This document shows, piece after piece, positions 1-9,306 of a stretch of DNA of 59,392 nt. The translations under genes and the position numbers were made by a program. Position 1 is the stretch's first letter; each line of letters begins with the position of its first letter. Origin of the DNA: JBDNJM01 sp041687755 (GTDB taxonomy: Bacteria; Planctomycetota; UBA1135; GCA-002686595); the NCBI GenBank assembly GCA_041687755.1, contig JBDNJM010000185.1, forward strand, positions 1 through 59,392. Reading direction: 5' to 3'. Under the pieces are notes generated by a model, which was not told where the DNA came from, did not search any database, and saw only the letters and a program-made list of their open reading frames with translations.

Positions 1-1397
1 AGAAGGCCACCAAGCCGGTGGAAACGTGCCTGGCACCGTATCCTTCCCCCCCGCCCGAACGGCTCTGGACCCTAGCGCCGTGCCCGTCGCTAGGCTCGCG
101 CGCAGCAAACCCGTCACAGGATCCAGCTCAAGGGCCTGGAACACCGCCGGCTTGCCGACCAGCAGCGCCGGCGCGTTGCTCGTCACCGAGAACCCGGCGT
201 CGCCCGGGCCCGGTAGCACCACGTTGCCCACCTCCGTCGCGCCGAAAGGATCGATCACCAGCGGCCCGGCGATGAACGGCAGGCTTGTGGGCACACTCAC
301 GCCCAGGCTCACGAACACGATCAACTGCCGGCCCGACTCGCCCGTGGCCGTCAGGTCGACCTTGGCTCCCGACCCGGAGTCGTCGTTGACCGCCGTCAAG
401 GTGGTGAAGCGCTCGGTCAGCTGCTTAATGGACGCGATGCCGGGCGCGGTGATGTCCGGCGCTGAGCCCAAGCCGATCGGATTCGCGCCGCCCTCGATGA
501 TCGTGTCCGGACCGATCTGAACCTGGGAAGCGGACTCGACAAGCAGGCCGATTCCGCCGAGGCCGGGCCCCCTCGCAGGGACGCTCGTGGTGTCCGCGCC
601 TTCCACGAGGGAGTCGCCTGCCAGCACCACGACGCTGCCGACAGCATTCAATCCCGCACCACCGCGACCCGTCGTCGCGCCGGTCAGGAAGACCCCCCCG
701 TTCCGCCGCTCACTGCAGAGCTCGAGAGCACGACTGTCGAAGCTTGGGAACGAATGCCGGCCCCGCCGTCCGAATCGCCTGCGCTCAGACCGGCGACAGC
801 AAAGCCCGCATTGCCGCCCTGGATCGTGCAGCGCTCGAACAGCACCGGCGCGTTCACCAGCTCGGCCCCGACCTCTGTCGGCGCGCTCGATGCTGGAACC
901 GGTCCAAGATCCGAGGCCGAGATGCGGCTGTCGCTGACAAACACGAGCTCCGAGTCAACAACGCGCGGGCCGCGAACCGAGAGGTCGCTGCCGGGAGCCT
1001 CGAGCGCGCACGCAACCATGCTGACCACGCCCTCGCAGGATTGAACGCTCACGGCCGCGGGCTCAAAGGCCGAGCCCGTGGAATCGAAGCTCATGCCCGC
1101 GATATGCACCCGCTCACCGGCGGGGAGCCCGGACCCGATCATCGCTCCGTGGAAGGGGTTGTCGAGCTTAATGAAGACCTGATCAGCGCCGGCGCCGATG
1201 ATCTCCAGGGACTTGGCGACGGTCGCGCCGCCGTACGTGCCGGGCAGCACCTGGATCTGGTCTCCGGAGTTCGCCGCAGCGACGGCGAGGCGTAGGTCGA
1301 TGAATTCAGCGCCGGAGCCGGCCGGTCCGACGACCAGAACGTCGGCGAAGTCGGCGGGCGAGCAGGCGAGAAGGACGAGCGAGAAAACGGCGTGCAT
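1..1397 (-). pseudogene. Secreted beta-helix-type surface protein, frameshifted and 3' partial
   Basis: The start at 1397 gives a signal peptide (MHAVFSLVLLACSPADFA) followed by the opening seen in secreted right-handed beta-helix proteins (VVGPAGSGAEFIDLRLAV, then ...DQIQVLPGTY). The frame ends at a TGA at 684-686, but the next frame carries on the same kind of sequence (VFLTGATTGRGGAGLNAVG) without a stop to base 1, ending in a domain with LELDPVTGLLRAS that resembles the C-terminal end of such proteins. The switch falls on a run of seven Gs (coding strand, 693-699); one more G would restore one frame. The product was probably exported and outer-surface or extracellular; its substrate or partner is unknown. 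It is either a real one-base deletion or a homopolymer sequencing error. A second seven-base C run lies at 46-52. Confidence 0.7.
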
Positions 1398-1713
1398 GGC
1401 GGTAGGGGAAGGCGGTACCGGGAAACGCGAGCCGGCCCCGCGCGATGCGGGACCGTGGCCGAGGTTCCAGGCTAGATCTGGATGACCAAACCGGGGCGAC
1501 CGAGCGGCTATTCGCCGGCCGACCGAAGGGCGCCGCTCCAGCGGGCCCCCGCACGTCTTCCCGCATGTCAGCCGAGGGCTTACAGGAATCTTAAAGCCGG
1601 GTCCCGCGACACGCCTGGCCGCGGCCGGGCGGGGAGGATCACGTGCGCCACTCGACCCGGTCTCGGAGCGTAGATCCTCCCGCCTCCCGGAACGGATGCA
1701 CGCGCTGTGCGCT
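1398..1713. other. Intergenic region between beta-helix gene and signal peptidase
   Basis: This 316-base stretch lies upstream of the beta-helix start and downstream of the signal peptidase stop, both on the minus strand. It should hold the beta-helix promoter, but I see no convincing promoter, terminator or small gene in it. Reading frames that cross it on either strand have the composition of random GC-rich frames. Confidence 0.5.
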
Positions 1714-3075
1714 CTACCGCCGCCCGAGTCGCCGCCAGCGACTCGGGGGCCACACGATCGCCGCCGCCCGGCCGACGATCTCCGAGCTGCCGACTGCCCC
1801 AAAGCGGCGCCCGTCGAGCGAATCGGTCGAGTGGTCGCCCAACAGGAACAGCTCGTCCGGTCCCAGGCGCAGCGGCCGCCCGATACCGTAGTCCCCGAAG
1901 GCGCTCGCCGTCAGGTAGAACGCGTCCCTGTCGATTCCGATGGCGCGCAGGTCCACGCTGACGCGCGATCCGCCGATCGCCACGCGCGGCCCCACGCTCT
2001 TCGCACCTATCGGCAGGTCGCCGCGGTAGGCCTCGTTCTCCGCGTAGCCCACCCCGAGCAGGTCCTCGCCATCGAGGCGCGCCGCTAAGCGGTTGTCGCG
2101 GTTGCTGAATTCGAGGGCGTGCCAAGCACCGACGGGAAGCTGCGTCGTTGCGGACTTCAAAACCTCGAAGCCCCCCCGGTTGCCGCTGCGCCGGGCCAGG
2201 CGGACCTCGGTGGAACCGGCCGCGCCTGGCTGCAGCTCCAGGCGAAACTGGTCGGCTTCTTCGACCAGCTCGAGGCGCACGATGCCGGGCTCACCCACCT
2301 CAGCCGGCCCCGCGTTCAGGCGCAGTTCCAGCCGCACGCGCAGGTCGTTCGCCTGCTCCGTTTCGCGCACGCGCGTGCCATCCGGCCGCAGGTAGCCGAG
2401 GTCCACGTCATAGCGCAGGAACATGCTGCCGCGATTGCTCGCCGCGCCGATCTCGAGCGCGTCGAGCCGCTCCACGCCCGGCTCGGGCTGCGACCAGGGG
2501 CCACCTTCGGTGTCGTCGCGCTCGAACCACTCCTCGAGGCCCTCCGCGCCCGGACCCCACCACGGCACCCAGAGCGCCTCGTCGCCGAGCACCGACCTGC
2601 GCTCGCCGTCGATGAACAAATCGCCGCCCGAGAGCTGCGCGCTCTCGCCCGGCAACCCGGCGACGCGCTTGACCGCCGGAGCCTCGGCACCCGATTGACG
2701 GAACACCGCGAGGTCGCCCCGCTCCCACGAATCAGGTGGGCCGTAGAGCACGAGCACCCAGTCCTTGGAAGCACCCGAACCGAGCAGGTCAGGCTCCATC
2801 GAGCCCGAGCGCAGCACCAACACCTGCCCGACGAACGCACGCCCGGCAAAAGCCAGCAGGAGGCACACCAGCGGCACCGCGACGAGCACCTTCCAGCGCA
2901 GCCGCCCCACCCGGCGCGACGCCTGAGCGGGCTTGTGGAGATCGTGGCGCGCGCGCTGCAAGGGAGGCCGCGGCAGATGGCGCGCAGCGGCCCCTATCCT
3001 AGCCGGAGCGCCGGGACAGAATCCCTTCGGCCCGCAGCGAATCTGGCTCGCGGACGGGCCTCGGTCTCCCGCCAT
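1714..3075 (-). CDS. lepB: Signal peptidase I with a large inserted domain
   Basis: Type I signal peptidase, which removes signal peptides from exported proteins at the outer face of the inner membrane. One transmembrane segment (about residues 62-88) precedes the nucleophile motif RSGSMEPD (Ser about 92). The general-base lysine sits in VKRVAGLPGE (about 136) and the last conserved box is GDHSTDSLDGRRFG near the C-terminus. The protein is 453 residues, against roughly 250-330 for common LepB proteins. The excess is an insertion of about 200 residues (roughly 180-385) between the lysine box and the last box, with a jelly-roll or LamG-like look (GFEVLKSATTQLPVGAWHAL). The ATG at 3075 leaves about 55 residues before the membrane segment, so a later non-ATG start is possible. 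Family assignment is firm; the insert's fold is inferred. Confidence 0.88.
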   Translation of the reverse strand: MAGDRGPSASQIRCGPKGFCPGAPARIGAAARHLPRPPLQRARHDLHKPAQASRRVGRLRWKVLVAVPLVCLLLAFAGRAFVGQVLVLRSGSMEPDLLGSGASKDWVLVLYGPPDSWERGDLAVFRQSGAEAPAVKRVAGLPGESAQLSGGDLFIDGERRSVLGDEALWVPWWGPGAEGLEEWFERDDTEGGPWSQPEPGVERLDALEIGAASNRGSMFLRYDVDLGYLRPDGTRVRETEQANDLRVRLELRLNAGPAEVGEPGIVRLELVEEADQFRLELQPGAAGSTEVRLARRSGNRGGFEVLKSATTQLPVGAWHALEFSNRDNRLAARLDGEDLLGVGYAENEAYRGDLPIGAKSVGPRVAIGGSRVSVDLRAIGIDRDAFYLTASAFGDYGIGRPLRLGPDELFLLGDHSTDSLDGRRFGAVGSSEIVGRAAAIVWPPSRWRRLGRR

Positions 3076-3835
3076 CTGCAGCAGCAGCGCCAGCCCACCG
3101 TTCGCCTAGCAGGGGGTCTTCGCCTACTCGACCGGCAGGGTCGCCACGCTCGGCGAGTTGGACTCCGCGGAGCCCGTGAGCGGGTCGATCGCGAAGGCCT
3201 GCGAGAGGGCGGGCCGGCCGGCGAAGCTCGAGTTGAGCGCGGCGATTACGGCCTGCTGCACAACACCTGAGTTCTTCGAGCTCTTCCAATGCGGCGGCCG
3301 CCGCCATCGCGTCGCCGTGCTCACGGACCCTCTCACCTGCCGCAAGCTGCTCCGACACATCGGCGCTCGCTACAAGACCCTCACCCTCGCGCCCGCACGG
3401 CCGCCTCCGCCGCAAAGTCTTCACTTCCCTTAGGCGGAGGTTCTTTTCACCAAATCGCTGCGCTCTCGCCGGCAGCCCGAAGGGGGTGTCGGCGACCTCT
3501 CGTTCTACTCCATTCAGGCCCTTGCCTGATTCGGCCCTCCGAGCGAGCGTCCGTGTCTTAACCGCCTCCTCAAACGGCGCCGCACTGGCTTGTCCCAGCC
3601 CGCCTCCCCCACCGAGCACCCCCACTCTCATGCACAAAAACCTTCCAAACCGAGCAGCTTGGGCTTCTCTATTCCCCTATGACTCGTGTGTCTTTCGTGT
3701 TTAGTGCGGGACGTCGTGCCTCCGCGCTCGCCAGGACCACTGGCGGCGTCCCGGCAGCCACGACCACTGCGCCGATCGGTGTCGCACCTCGCTTCACCGA
3801 GCAACTGACTTGTGATGGCCTGCCTCTACTTCGAC
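3076..3835. other. Long intergenic region with a gene relic
   Basis: About 760 bases separate the signal peptidase start from the lipoprotein start; the two genes diverge. Apart from the C-terminal relic at 3124-3255 I find no gene that looks real. The long minus-strand frame at 2999-3637 overlaps the signal peptidase start and shows no recognisable domain. Promoters for both neighbours should lie here, but none stands out. Confidence 0.45.
3124..3255 (-). pseudogene. C-terminal relic of a secreted protein gene
   Basis: The minus-strand frame ends with SQAFAIDPLTGSAESNSP followed by SVATLPVE and a stop. The piece FAIDPLTG...SN resembles the C-terminal ends of secreted beta-helix and propeller proteins in this window (for example LELDPVTGLLRAS at the left edge). 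A second relic at 9480-9768 ends in a closely similar way (TPSVATAPPF). No body of the gene is left upstream. It is probably what remains after deletion of a larger secreted-protein gene. The assignment rests on this C-terminal likeness only. Confidence 0.35.
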
Positions 3836-6670
3836 ATGACTGCATTGAATAAGAATCGCCCCATACGCTTCCCCCTAGCCCTCGCGGGCCTCGCAGCCGG
3901 GGCGATGACCCTGGGTGGCTGCTCCAGCGACAACGACGACAGCGGGCCCCAGGCCGTGACCCTCAACTCCCTCTCAGGGCTCGTTCGAGTGGCGGGTGGA
4001 GCCCCATTGCCGGGTGTGACCGTGAATGTGGCCGGTGAAACCGCAATCACCGACAGCGGAGGCTTCTTCGTCATGACCGGACTCGGCTCCTTGCCGGTCG
4101 GCATGGTCGCCATCGATTTCGACGGCTCGACGGCCACAGCGACGGGTCCATTGGACTTCCCTGAGCTGGAGATCATGGTCCCGCTCCTCGCTGGCACCAC
4201 CGAGCTGACCCTGCCACAGGTCATCACCCTGCCGGACTTGAACAACGCCGACAGCGCCAACCAGTCCTTGACCTTGAATGGTGATGGGACCGCGGCCGAG
4301 GCCATCGACGTGGTCCAGATGGGTGGCATGACGGCCATCAATCTGAGCGGCGCGATTGGCACCCTCGTCACCATCGACGGCATGGTGGGCGTCGCTGGCG
4401 CCGACCTCAACGTCACCCCGGTGGCGCCCGAGGAGGTTCCCATGCCCCTGCCTGACGGGCTCCAGGGCAACGCCTTCGTCACGATTCAGCCGGGCAACGC
4501 CCGCTTCGACCAGCCCGATCCGGCGCTCCCCGATCCGCCGATCAGCGGTCTCGACATCGTCCTCCCGGACGTCCTCGGCCTGCCCATCGGGACAGTCGTC
4601 GATATCTGGTCCTTCGACCACGTTGCCGGCGCCTGGGTCAATCGGTCCGAGGAGACGGGCCAAACGGGAACGGTGGAACTCGATGGCGCTGGACCCGCGA
4701 CTCGAATCGTGGCCACCGGTGTCATCACCGAGGGCGGCTGGCACACCGCGGTGCTCCCCGTAGACCCCACCTGCGGAACCCGTGTCACGGGTTTCGTCAA
4801 GGAAACCGGAACGGACAACGGAATCGCCGGCGCTTCGGTCGCCTTCGGGACCGGCCAGTTCGCGACGACTGACAGCGATGGCAGCTTCACGTCTCCTGTG
4901 ATCCCCGCCTACGACGCGACGGACCTGATCAACGAGATCTGCACGCCCACGGATCTGAGCTACGAGATCGTGCTCCCGCCCTCCTTCGGAGGTGACTCCA
5001 GCGGGACCCTCACGATCATGGCCGCCGACATCGTCGAGGGCGGAACCACGGATATCGGCGACAGCCTGTTCACCCTCGGAACCACCGGCTCGGTCGCCGG
5101 TGTCGTCATTGGTGCCAACACCATGGGAGAGGACGTCTCGATCACTCCAGACGGTGGGGCTGCCGTCATGGTCACCCCGAACGGCAGCGGCGCGTTCTTC
5201 CAGACCGGCCTCGAGGCCGGTCCCTACACCGCTAGCTTCCTCTTCGACGGTGCATCCGCACCGACCGAGGTGCCGTTCACCGTGGTGCCCAACGGCCTGG
5301 TGACCATCGCGGTTCAGGACGCCGTCGGCTCAGGGTCCGAGGACATTACCGTTCTTATCCTTCAGACGGACGGCGACGACTCGGACCTGTTCCCCGTCGC
5401 GGGCGCGACGGTCCGCCTGCAGGGCACCGACTCGACGTCCAGTGCCGGCCTGATCATGATGACCGACGCCAACGGCGAAGCCGTCTTCGCCGACGTCGAC
5501 GGGCCCTACAACGTGACTGCGCAGAAGGACATCTTCGCCAACGCACTGAATCTCCGATTCGCGACGAGCCTGGTGGGGATCGACCCCACCGGCACGACGA
5601 TCGGCATCCCGATCCTCAATGACTCCAACATCGATCAGGTGACCACGGACGCGACCCTGTCTGGAACGGTGTCGAACTTGCCGACGCTCATGGGCTCAGA
5701 GGACCTGCAGATCACCGCCATCGAATCCGGGACGAGCGGCGATGGGTTCAGCCAGTCCGCAACCGTAGACAGTACCACTGGTGCTTACACCCTCTCGATT
5801 CCCTCGGACACCCCGCTCGATGTCTACGTGATTCATCGGGACCTCAGCGCTACATCCCAGGTCCTGGCCACGCTCATTGACGAAGCCGTAGGCATGACGA
5901 CCACGGGCAACACGCTCACGGCGGACCTGGACTTCGCGAATGCGATCGGCTGGAACGAGTCGGTGATGGTCTCGTTGGTCGGTGAGGCACTAGCGGACGA
6001 CTTGTTCATCGATACATGCCTGAGAAATGACGCGACGGGATTCACGTTGCGAACCCCGTTACATGCAGCATTAGCTGGCAGCGTCGTCGATGTGACTTTG
6101 AACCTGCCGGACCTCGGTGATACGGCGCTCGCAGGCTACACCTTCCGAATCGACGGGGAACTGCAGGACACCTCCACCTCCAACTTCAGCGGGCGTGAAT
6201 GCGCCGTCGTCGTCGCCGACAACGCGACGACCTCGACCCTCACCTTCTTGGACACTCCGACCCTCACGAGCCCCATGGACAACGCGTCCTTGACCCTCGC
6301 GCAGCTCCAGTCGCTTCAGGTTGCGTACAACCCGTCGACGGTGGGCCCGCTCGGGAACAATGGCGTGGACTTCTTCATCCTCTCCTACCTCCAAACCGGT
6401 GGAGGCGTTCCGTCCGGAATCGACGGCGCCATCTGGGAAGTGATCGTGCCCCCGGGCCAGGCGATGTTCGACCTGCCCCCGGCCGGGTTGCCTATGTTCG
6501 GAGAAGGAATCAAAGCGATCGACGCCGAGATCGGCGCCAACCGCTGGGGCGGTGTGAGTGTGGACTTCACGCAGTTCTTCGATGAGGACCTGGCGACGGG
6601 CTTCCTGGCCATCGACGGAGCGACCGAGAGCTGCGAGAGCTACTCCGAGCTCGAGATTTCGACCCAGTAA
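3836..6670 (+). CDS. Large lipoprotein with repeated CarboxypepD_reg-like domains
   Basis: The start at 3836 gives a lipoprotein signal with lipobox LGGC, followed by an acidic linker (SSDNDDSGP). An in-frame GTG lies at 3812, but the ATG at 3836 places the signal peptide properly. The 944-residue protein carries several carboxypeptidase-regulatory-like beta-sandwich units, with phrases such as PLPGVTVNVAGETAITDSGG, NGIAGASVAFGTGQFATTDSDG and VAGATVRLQGT...DANGEAVF. Such domains usually serve adhesion or structure on the cell surface; no enzyme motif is visible. It is probably anchored in a membrane by an N-terminal lipid. It stands alone, with a strong terminator hairpin just after its stop. 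Exact function is unknown. Confidence 0.82.
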   Translation: MTALNKNRPIRFPLALAGLAAGAMTLGGCSSDNDDSGPQAVTLNSLSGLVRVAGGAPLPGVTVNVAGETAITDSGGFFVMTGLGSLPVGMVAIDFDGSTATATGPLDFPELEIMVPLLAGTTELTLPQVITLPDLNNADSANQSLTLNGDGTAAEAIDVVQMGGMTAINLSGAIGTLVTIDGMVGVAGADLNVTPVAPEEVPMPLPDGLQGNAFVTIQPGNARFDQPDPALPDPPISGLDIVLPDVLGLPIGTVVDIWSFDHVAGAWVNRSEETGQTGTVELDGAGPATRIVATGVITEGGWHTAVLPVDPTCGTRVTGFVKETGTDNGIAGASVAFGTGQFATTDSDGSFTSPVIPAYDATDLINEICTPTDLSYEIVLPPSFGGDSSGTLTIMAADIVEGGTTDIGDSLFTLGTTGSVAGVVIGANTMGEDVSITPDGGAAVMVTPNGSGAFFQTGLEAGPYTASFLFDGASAPTEVPFTVVPNGLVTIAVQDAVGSGSEDITVLILQTDGDDSDLFPVAGATVRLQGTDSTSSAGLIMMTDANGEAVFADVDGPYNVTAQKDIFANALNLRFATSLVGIDPTGTTIGIPILNDSNIDQVTTDATLSGTVSNLPTLMGSEDLQITAIESGTSGDGFSQSATVDSTTGAYTLSIPSDTPLDVYVIHRDLSATSQVLATLIDEAVGMTTTGNTLTADLDFANAIGWNESVMVSLVGEALADDLFIDTCLRNDATGFTLRTPLHAALAGSVVDVTLNLPDLGDTALAGYTFRIDGELQDTSTSNFSGRECAVVVADNATTSTLTFLDTPTLTSPMDNASLTLAQLQSLQVAYNPSTVGPLGNNGVDFFILSYLQTGGGVPSGIDGAIWEVIVPPGQAMFDLPPAGLPMFGEGIKAIDAEIGANRWGGVSVDFTQFFDEDLATGFLAIDGATESCESYSELEISTQ

Positions 6671-6693
6671 GCCAACACGGTTTACGGTAGACA

Positions 6694-6730
6694 GGCCGCG
6701 GTCGCCCTTGGCGTCCGCGGCCATCTTTCT
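6694..6730 (+). terminator. Intrinsic terminator of the large lipoprotein gene
   Basis: GGCCGCGG (6694-6701) pairs with CCGCGGCC (6715-6722), and inside it CGCC pairs with GGCG around the loop CTT. The strand continues ATCTTTCT. It starts 23 bases after the stop codon at 6670. The insertion sequence begins right after the T-rich tail. Confidence 0.7.
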
Positions 6731-7274
6731 GGCTCTCCCGCACCTTTAGTGGGTGGCGCGAGACCCAGGTCGTGAGGTAGCAGCGGAACGAGGGGACCGG
6801 GGAGCCGTTCCAGGGGGCGTGCTGGGTTGCGCACGGCGAGGACGCCTGGAAGTGGGCGTCTCAGTCCGTCCCGCCGGACCCCCACCATGGCGCCACCGCG
6901 CTACTTCGCCACCTCATCTGCGTCCGAGGAGTCTCGATCCACCACTTTGACTTCGAGTCCCAAGGGCTCGTGATCGACGTTGCCAGCCCGCGGGGCAAAC
7001 CCCGCTGCCCGGGTGCGGCAGGAGGGCCAGTGGAGCCCACGGCCACCGAGAACGTCGCTGGCGACACCAAGACACCTTCGGATGATGGTGCACCTGAGGT
7101 TCCGGAGCGCTCGGGTGAACTGCCCCAGGTGCGAGGCGGTCAAGACGGAAGCGGTGAGCTGGGCCGCCCCCGGCGCCAACTTCACCTACGCCTTCGAGGA
7201 GCGTGTCGCGTACCTGGCCCAACAATCCAGCAAGACCGCGGTCACCAAGCACCCACTAAAGGCGCGAGAGAGCC
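6731..7274 (+). mobile_element. Internally deleted ISL3-family insertion sequence with both inverted ends
   Basis: The two ends are inverted repeats. GGCTCTCCCGCACCTTTAGT at 6731 and its continuation GGGTG match the complement of 7250-7274 with two mismatches over 25 bases. Starting with GGCTCT fits ISL3-family ends. Inside lies only the N-terminal part of an ISL3-type transposase, itself frameshifted. At 544 bp the element is far shorter than intact ISL3 elements, which are usually 1.3-1.6 kb, so its 3' two-thirds are deleted. I see no matching target duplication (ATCTTTCT left, CGAAAACG right). It sits directly behind the lipoprotein terminator and cuts off the 3' end of the beta-helix gene at 7242-7760. 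Confidence 0.75.
6899..7246 (+). pseudogene. Truncated, frameshifted ISL3-family transposase (N-terminal part)
   Basis: Reading across frames gives an N-terminal helix region (LLRHLICVRGVSIHHFDFE), a zinc-ribbon stretch (KPRCPG then CGRRASGAHGHRERRWRHQD) and then LRFRSARVNCPRCEAVKTEA with AVSWAAPGANFTYAFEERVA and YLAQQSSKTAVTK. This order, with CxxC pairs followed by a W-A-A-P-G-x-x-F-T segment and KTAV, is typical of the ISL3 transposase DNA-binding half. There are at least two one- or two-base frame changes (near 7016 and 7082). Similarity stops at KTAV, so the DDE catalytic domain is absent. The product cannot be an active transposase. Confidence 0.75.
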
Positions 7275-7760
7275 CGAAAACGTCACCGGCCCTTCGGAGA
7301 GGAACACGGAGGTGGCTCCCGACCCTGCATGTGGAATGTCCTTAGTGATCACGGTCATGCCTAAGACGTTTACCGCCTGGTCCGCGCTGAGAGACTGAAT
7401 CTTGATCGCCGGCCGTGTGATCCGGAACGCACTGTTCAGCCTCAACGTCATCATGTCGGTCGCAGCGCCCACGATGTTCGCCGACCGCGCGATCACCGAG
7501 ATCTCCTCCTTGTACTCCCCGGGCAGCACGTAGATCGTGCCATCGGGACCGGCGTTGAACAGGGCGTGGTTCACCGTGGTGAAATCGGCCCCCGACCCCG
7601 ACGGCGCCACCGTGATCAAGTCGGCGAAAGCGGGTTCCGGAGCGAGCAGGCAGATCACCGCCAGGGCGAGACGAGCGAGTCGTGAGATCAAGGTGAAGAG
7701 CTGAGGATGGGAAGGAGCTAGGCGGGCCGGGCCTTGGAGAACAGCCAGAGGCTGATTCAT
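7242..7760 (-). pseudogene. Secreted beta-helix-type protein truncated by the ISL3 element
   Basis: A hydrophobic export signal (LARLALAVICLLAPEPAFA) leads into ITVAPSGSGADFTTVNHALF and IYVLPGEYKEEISV, the same opening as the beta-helix gene at the left edge of the window. About 20 residues after SVFLSEGPVTFSG the frame passes into the inverted end of the ISL3 element and stops at 7242. The remaining 172 residues lack most of the expected beta-helix and the C-terminal domain. The ATG at 7760 is used here; a TTG just before ISRLARLAL is an alternative start closer to the signal peptide. No missing 3' part is seen on the far side of the element. Confidence 0.65.
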
Positions 7761-7923
7761 CCACAACCCCGTAGAGCGGCCCGAACCGAAAGGCAAGTTC
7801 GCTCGAGAGCGCTCCAGGTCCCTCCGAGGCCTCTCAGCGCTCCCCAAGCCAGCCGAGGCCGCGCTCCTTCCGTAGTCGCCGCCCCCGTGGGCAGCCGGCG
7901 CGCGGCAGACCCGCCGGACGACG

Positions 7924-9306
7924 TCAGCCAGCCCCGCCCGAGCTCAACACCAGGTGCGCCACGCCCACGAAGATCGCCGTGCCCGAGACGTCGGACAGAG
8001 TGATCAGGAACGGACCGGCAACGATCGCGGGGTCGATGCCCACGCGGCGGCAGACAATCGGAACCAGGCACCCGAGGAACGCGGCCCAGGCCACGGCGAT
8101 CGCAATCGCGCCGCCGACGGCCATTCCAAACGCGACGGCCATGGTGTCGGTCGCCTCCAACCAGGCCGCCACGAGTGCCGTGACCCACCCGCAGACCAGG
8201 CCGATCGTCGCGCCGGTCGCGACCTCTCTGTAGAGCACCGAGACTTCGCGCTCCGGCGCAACCTCACCGGTCGCCAGCCCGCGCACCAGGATCGTGGACG
8301 ATTGAATGCCGACGTTGCCCGCCAGGCCGATCACGATCGGGATGTAGCGCAGCACGTCCGCGGTTCCGGCCACGCCTTCCGCGTTGCCCAGAGCGAATCC
8401 GAGGATGCGGGCCGTCAAGAGCCCACCGAGCACGGTCAGGCCCATCAGCGGCATGCGCTGGCGCACGCGTCGTAGCACCGGCAGGCGTGTCTGCTGCTGA
8501 GCCGTCGTTCCGACGAGCTTGTGGAAGTCCTCCTGCGCCTCGAGGACATGCGCCTCGTGGGCGTCATCGGCCGTGACGATGCCGATCATCGACCCGCCGC
8601 GCCCGAGCACCGGAACCGACGACAGGTCGTACTTCGACAGGATCTGCGCGACCTCCTCCTGGTCGAGATCGGCCGGCACCGAGACGATCTCGGTCTCCAT
8701 CACCTCGCTCAAGGGGGAGTGGATCGGCGTCACCAGCAGCTCGCGGTCGGACACAAAGCCGATCGGCCGCTCGCGCTCGTCCAGCACGTAGACGCCCGCG
8801 CCCTCGTGCTCACCCGCCTCCTCGTCCTTGCGCAGCGCCTTGATCACGTCGCCGACGTGCGTCTCCGCACTGAAGGCGTCGTAGTCGGAGGTCATGATGC
8901 CGCCGGCCGAGTCGTCCGCGTAGCGCGCCAGGTCGCGCAGCTGCTTGGCCGTCTCGAGGTCGACCTCGGCCAGCACGGCATCTGCCACTCCTACTTCGAC
9001 CAGACCCAGGAGGTCCACCGCGTCGTCGGGCGCGAGCTCCTCGACGACCTCGACAAGCAGCGGCACGCCCAGGATCCCGACGGCCCGCTCGCGCAGGCCC
9101 TCGTAGGCGTGCTCGAGCACCTCGGCGCGTCGGCCGACGGGCAGCCCGCTCATCACGGCGGCCAGCTGTTCGTCCCCGACCTCTTGCAGCCACTCCGCGA
9201 TGTCCGCGGGGTGCGCGCGCTCGAGCAGCGCCTTCAGGTCCGATGCGCCTTGCTCGAGGGCAGCGTCGAGCTCGCGCGCTCCAGGGTTCGGTTGGGTCTC
9301 GGGCAT
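7924..9306 (-). CDS. mgtE: Magnesium transporter MgtE
   Basis: MgtE is a Mg2+-gated inner-membrane channel that lets Mg2+ enter the cell. The 460-residue protein shows the family order: N-terminal superhelical domain with the phrase LLERAHPADIAEWLQE, two CBS domains (around DSAGGIMTSDYDAFSAETHV and MGVFSD-like RPIGFVSDRELL), a plug helix, and five membrane segments. In the pore region the motif IPIVIGLAGNVGIQSSTI and the late acidic FLITLSDVSGTAIF are present. The start at 9306 (MPETQ) is chosen over an upstream in-frame ATG because homology begins soon after it. The gene stands alone. Regulation by CBS-bound Mg2+ is family knowledge; nothing upstream shows an M-box. Confidence 0.93.
   Translation of the reverse strand: MPETQPNPGARELDAALEQGASDLKALLERAHPADIAEWLQEVGDEQLAAVMSGLPVGRRAEVLEHAYEGLRERAVGILGVPLLVEVVEELAPDDAVDLLGLVEVGVADAVLAEVDLETAKQLRDLARYADDSAGGIMTSDYDAFSAETHVGDVIKALRKDEEAGEHEGAGVYVLDERERPIGFVSDRELLVTPIHSPLSEVMETEIVSVPADLDQEEVAQILSKYDLSSVPVLGRGGSMIGIVTADDAHEAHVLEAQEDFHKLVGTTAQQQTRLPVLRRVRQRMPLMGLTVLGGLLTARILGFALGNAEGVAGTADVLRYIPIVIGLAGNVGIQSSTILVRGLATGEVAPEREVSVLYREVATGATIGLVCGWVTALVAAWLEATDTMAVAFGMAVGGAIAIAVAWAAFLGCLVPIVCRRVGIDPAIVAGPFLITLSDVSGTAIFVGVAHLVLSSGGAG

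Noticed and set aside
744..1295. Long plus-strand open frame opposite the beta-helix gene
   Set aside because: It is the shadow of the minus-strand gene: no domain, Arg/Ala-rich, and the minus strand has a signal peptide and family likeness.
2119..3270. 383-codon plus-strand open frame
   Set aside because: Antisense of the signal peptidase gene whose catalytic boxes are on the minus strand.
2999..3637. 212-codon minus-strand frame upstream of the signal peptidase
   Set aside because: It overlaps the signal peptidase start, has no recognisable domain and a composition of random GC-rich frames.
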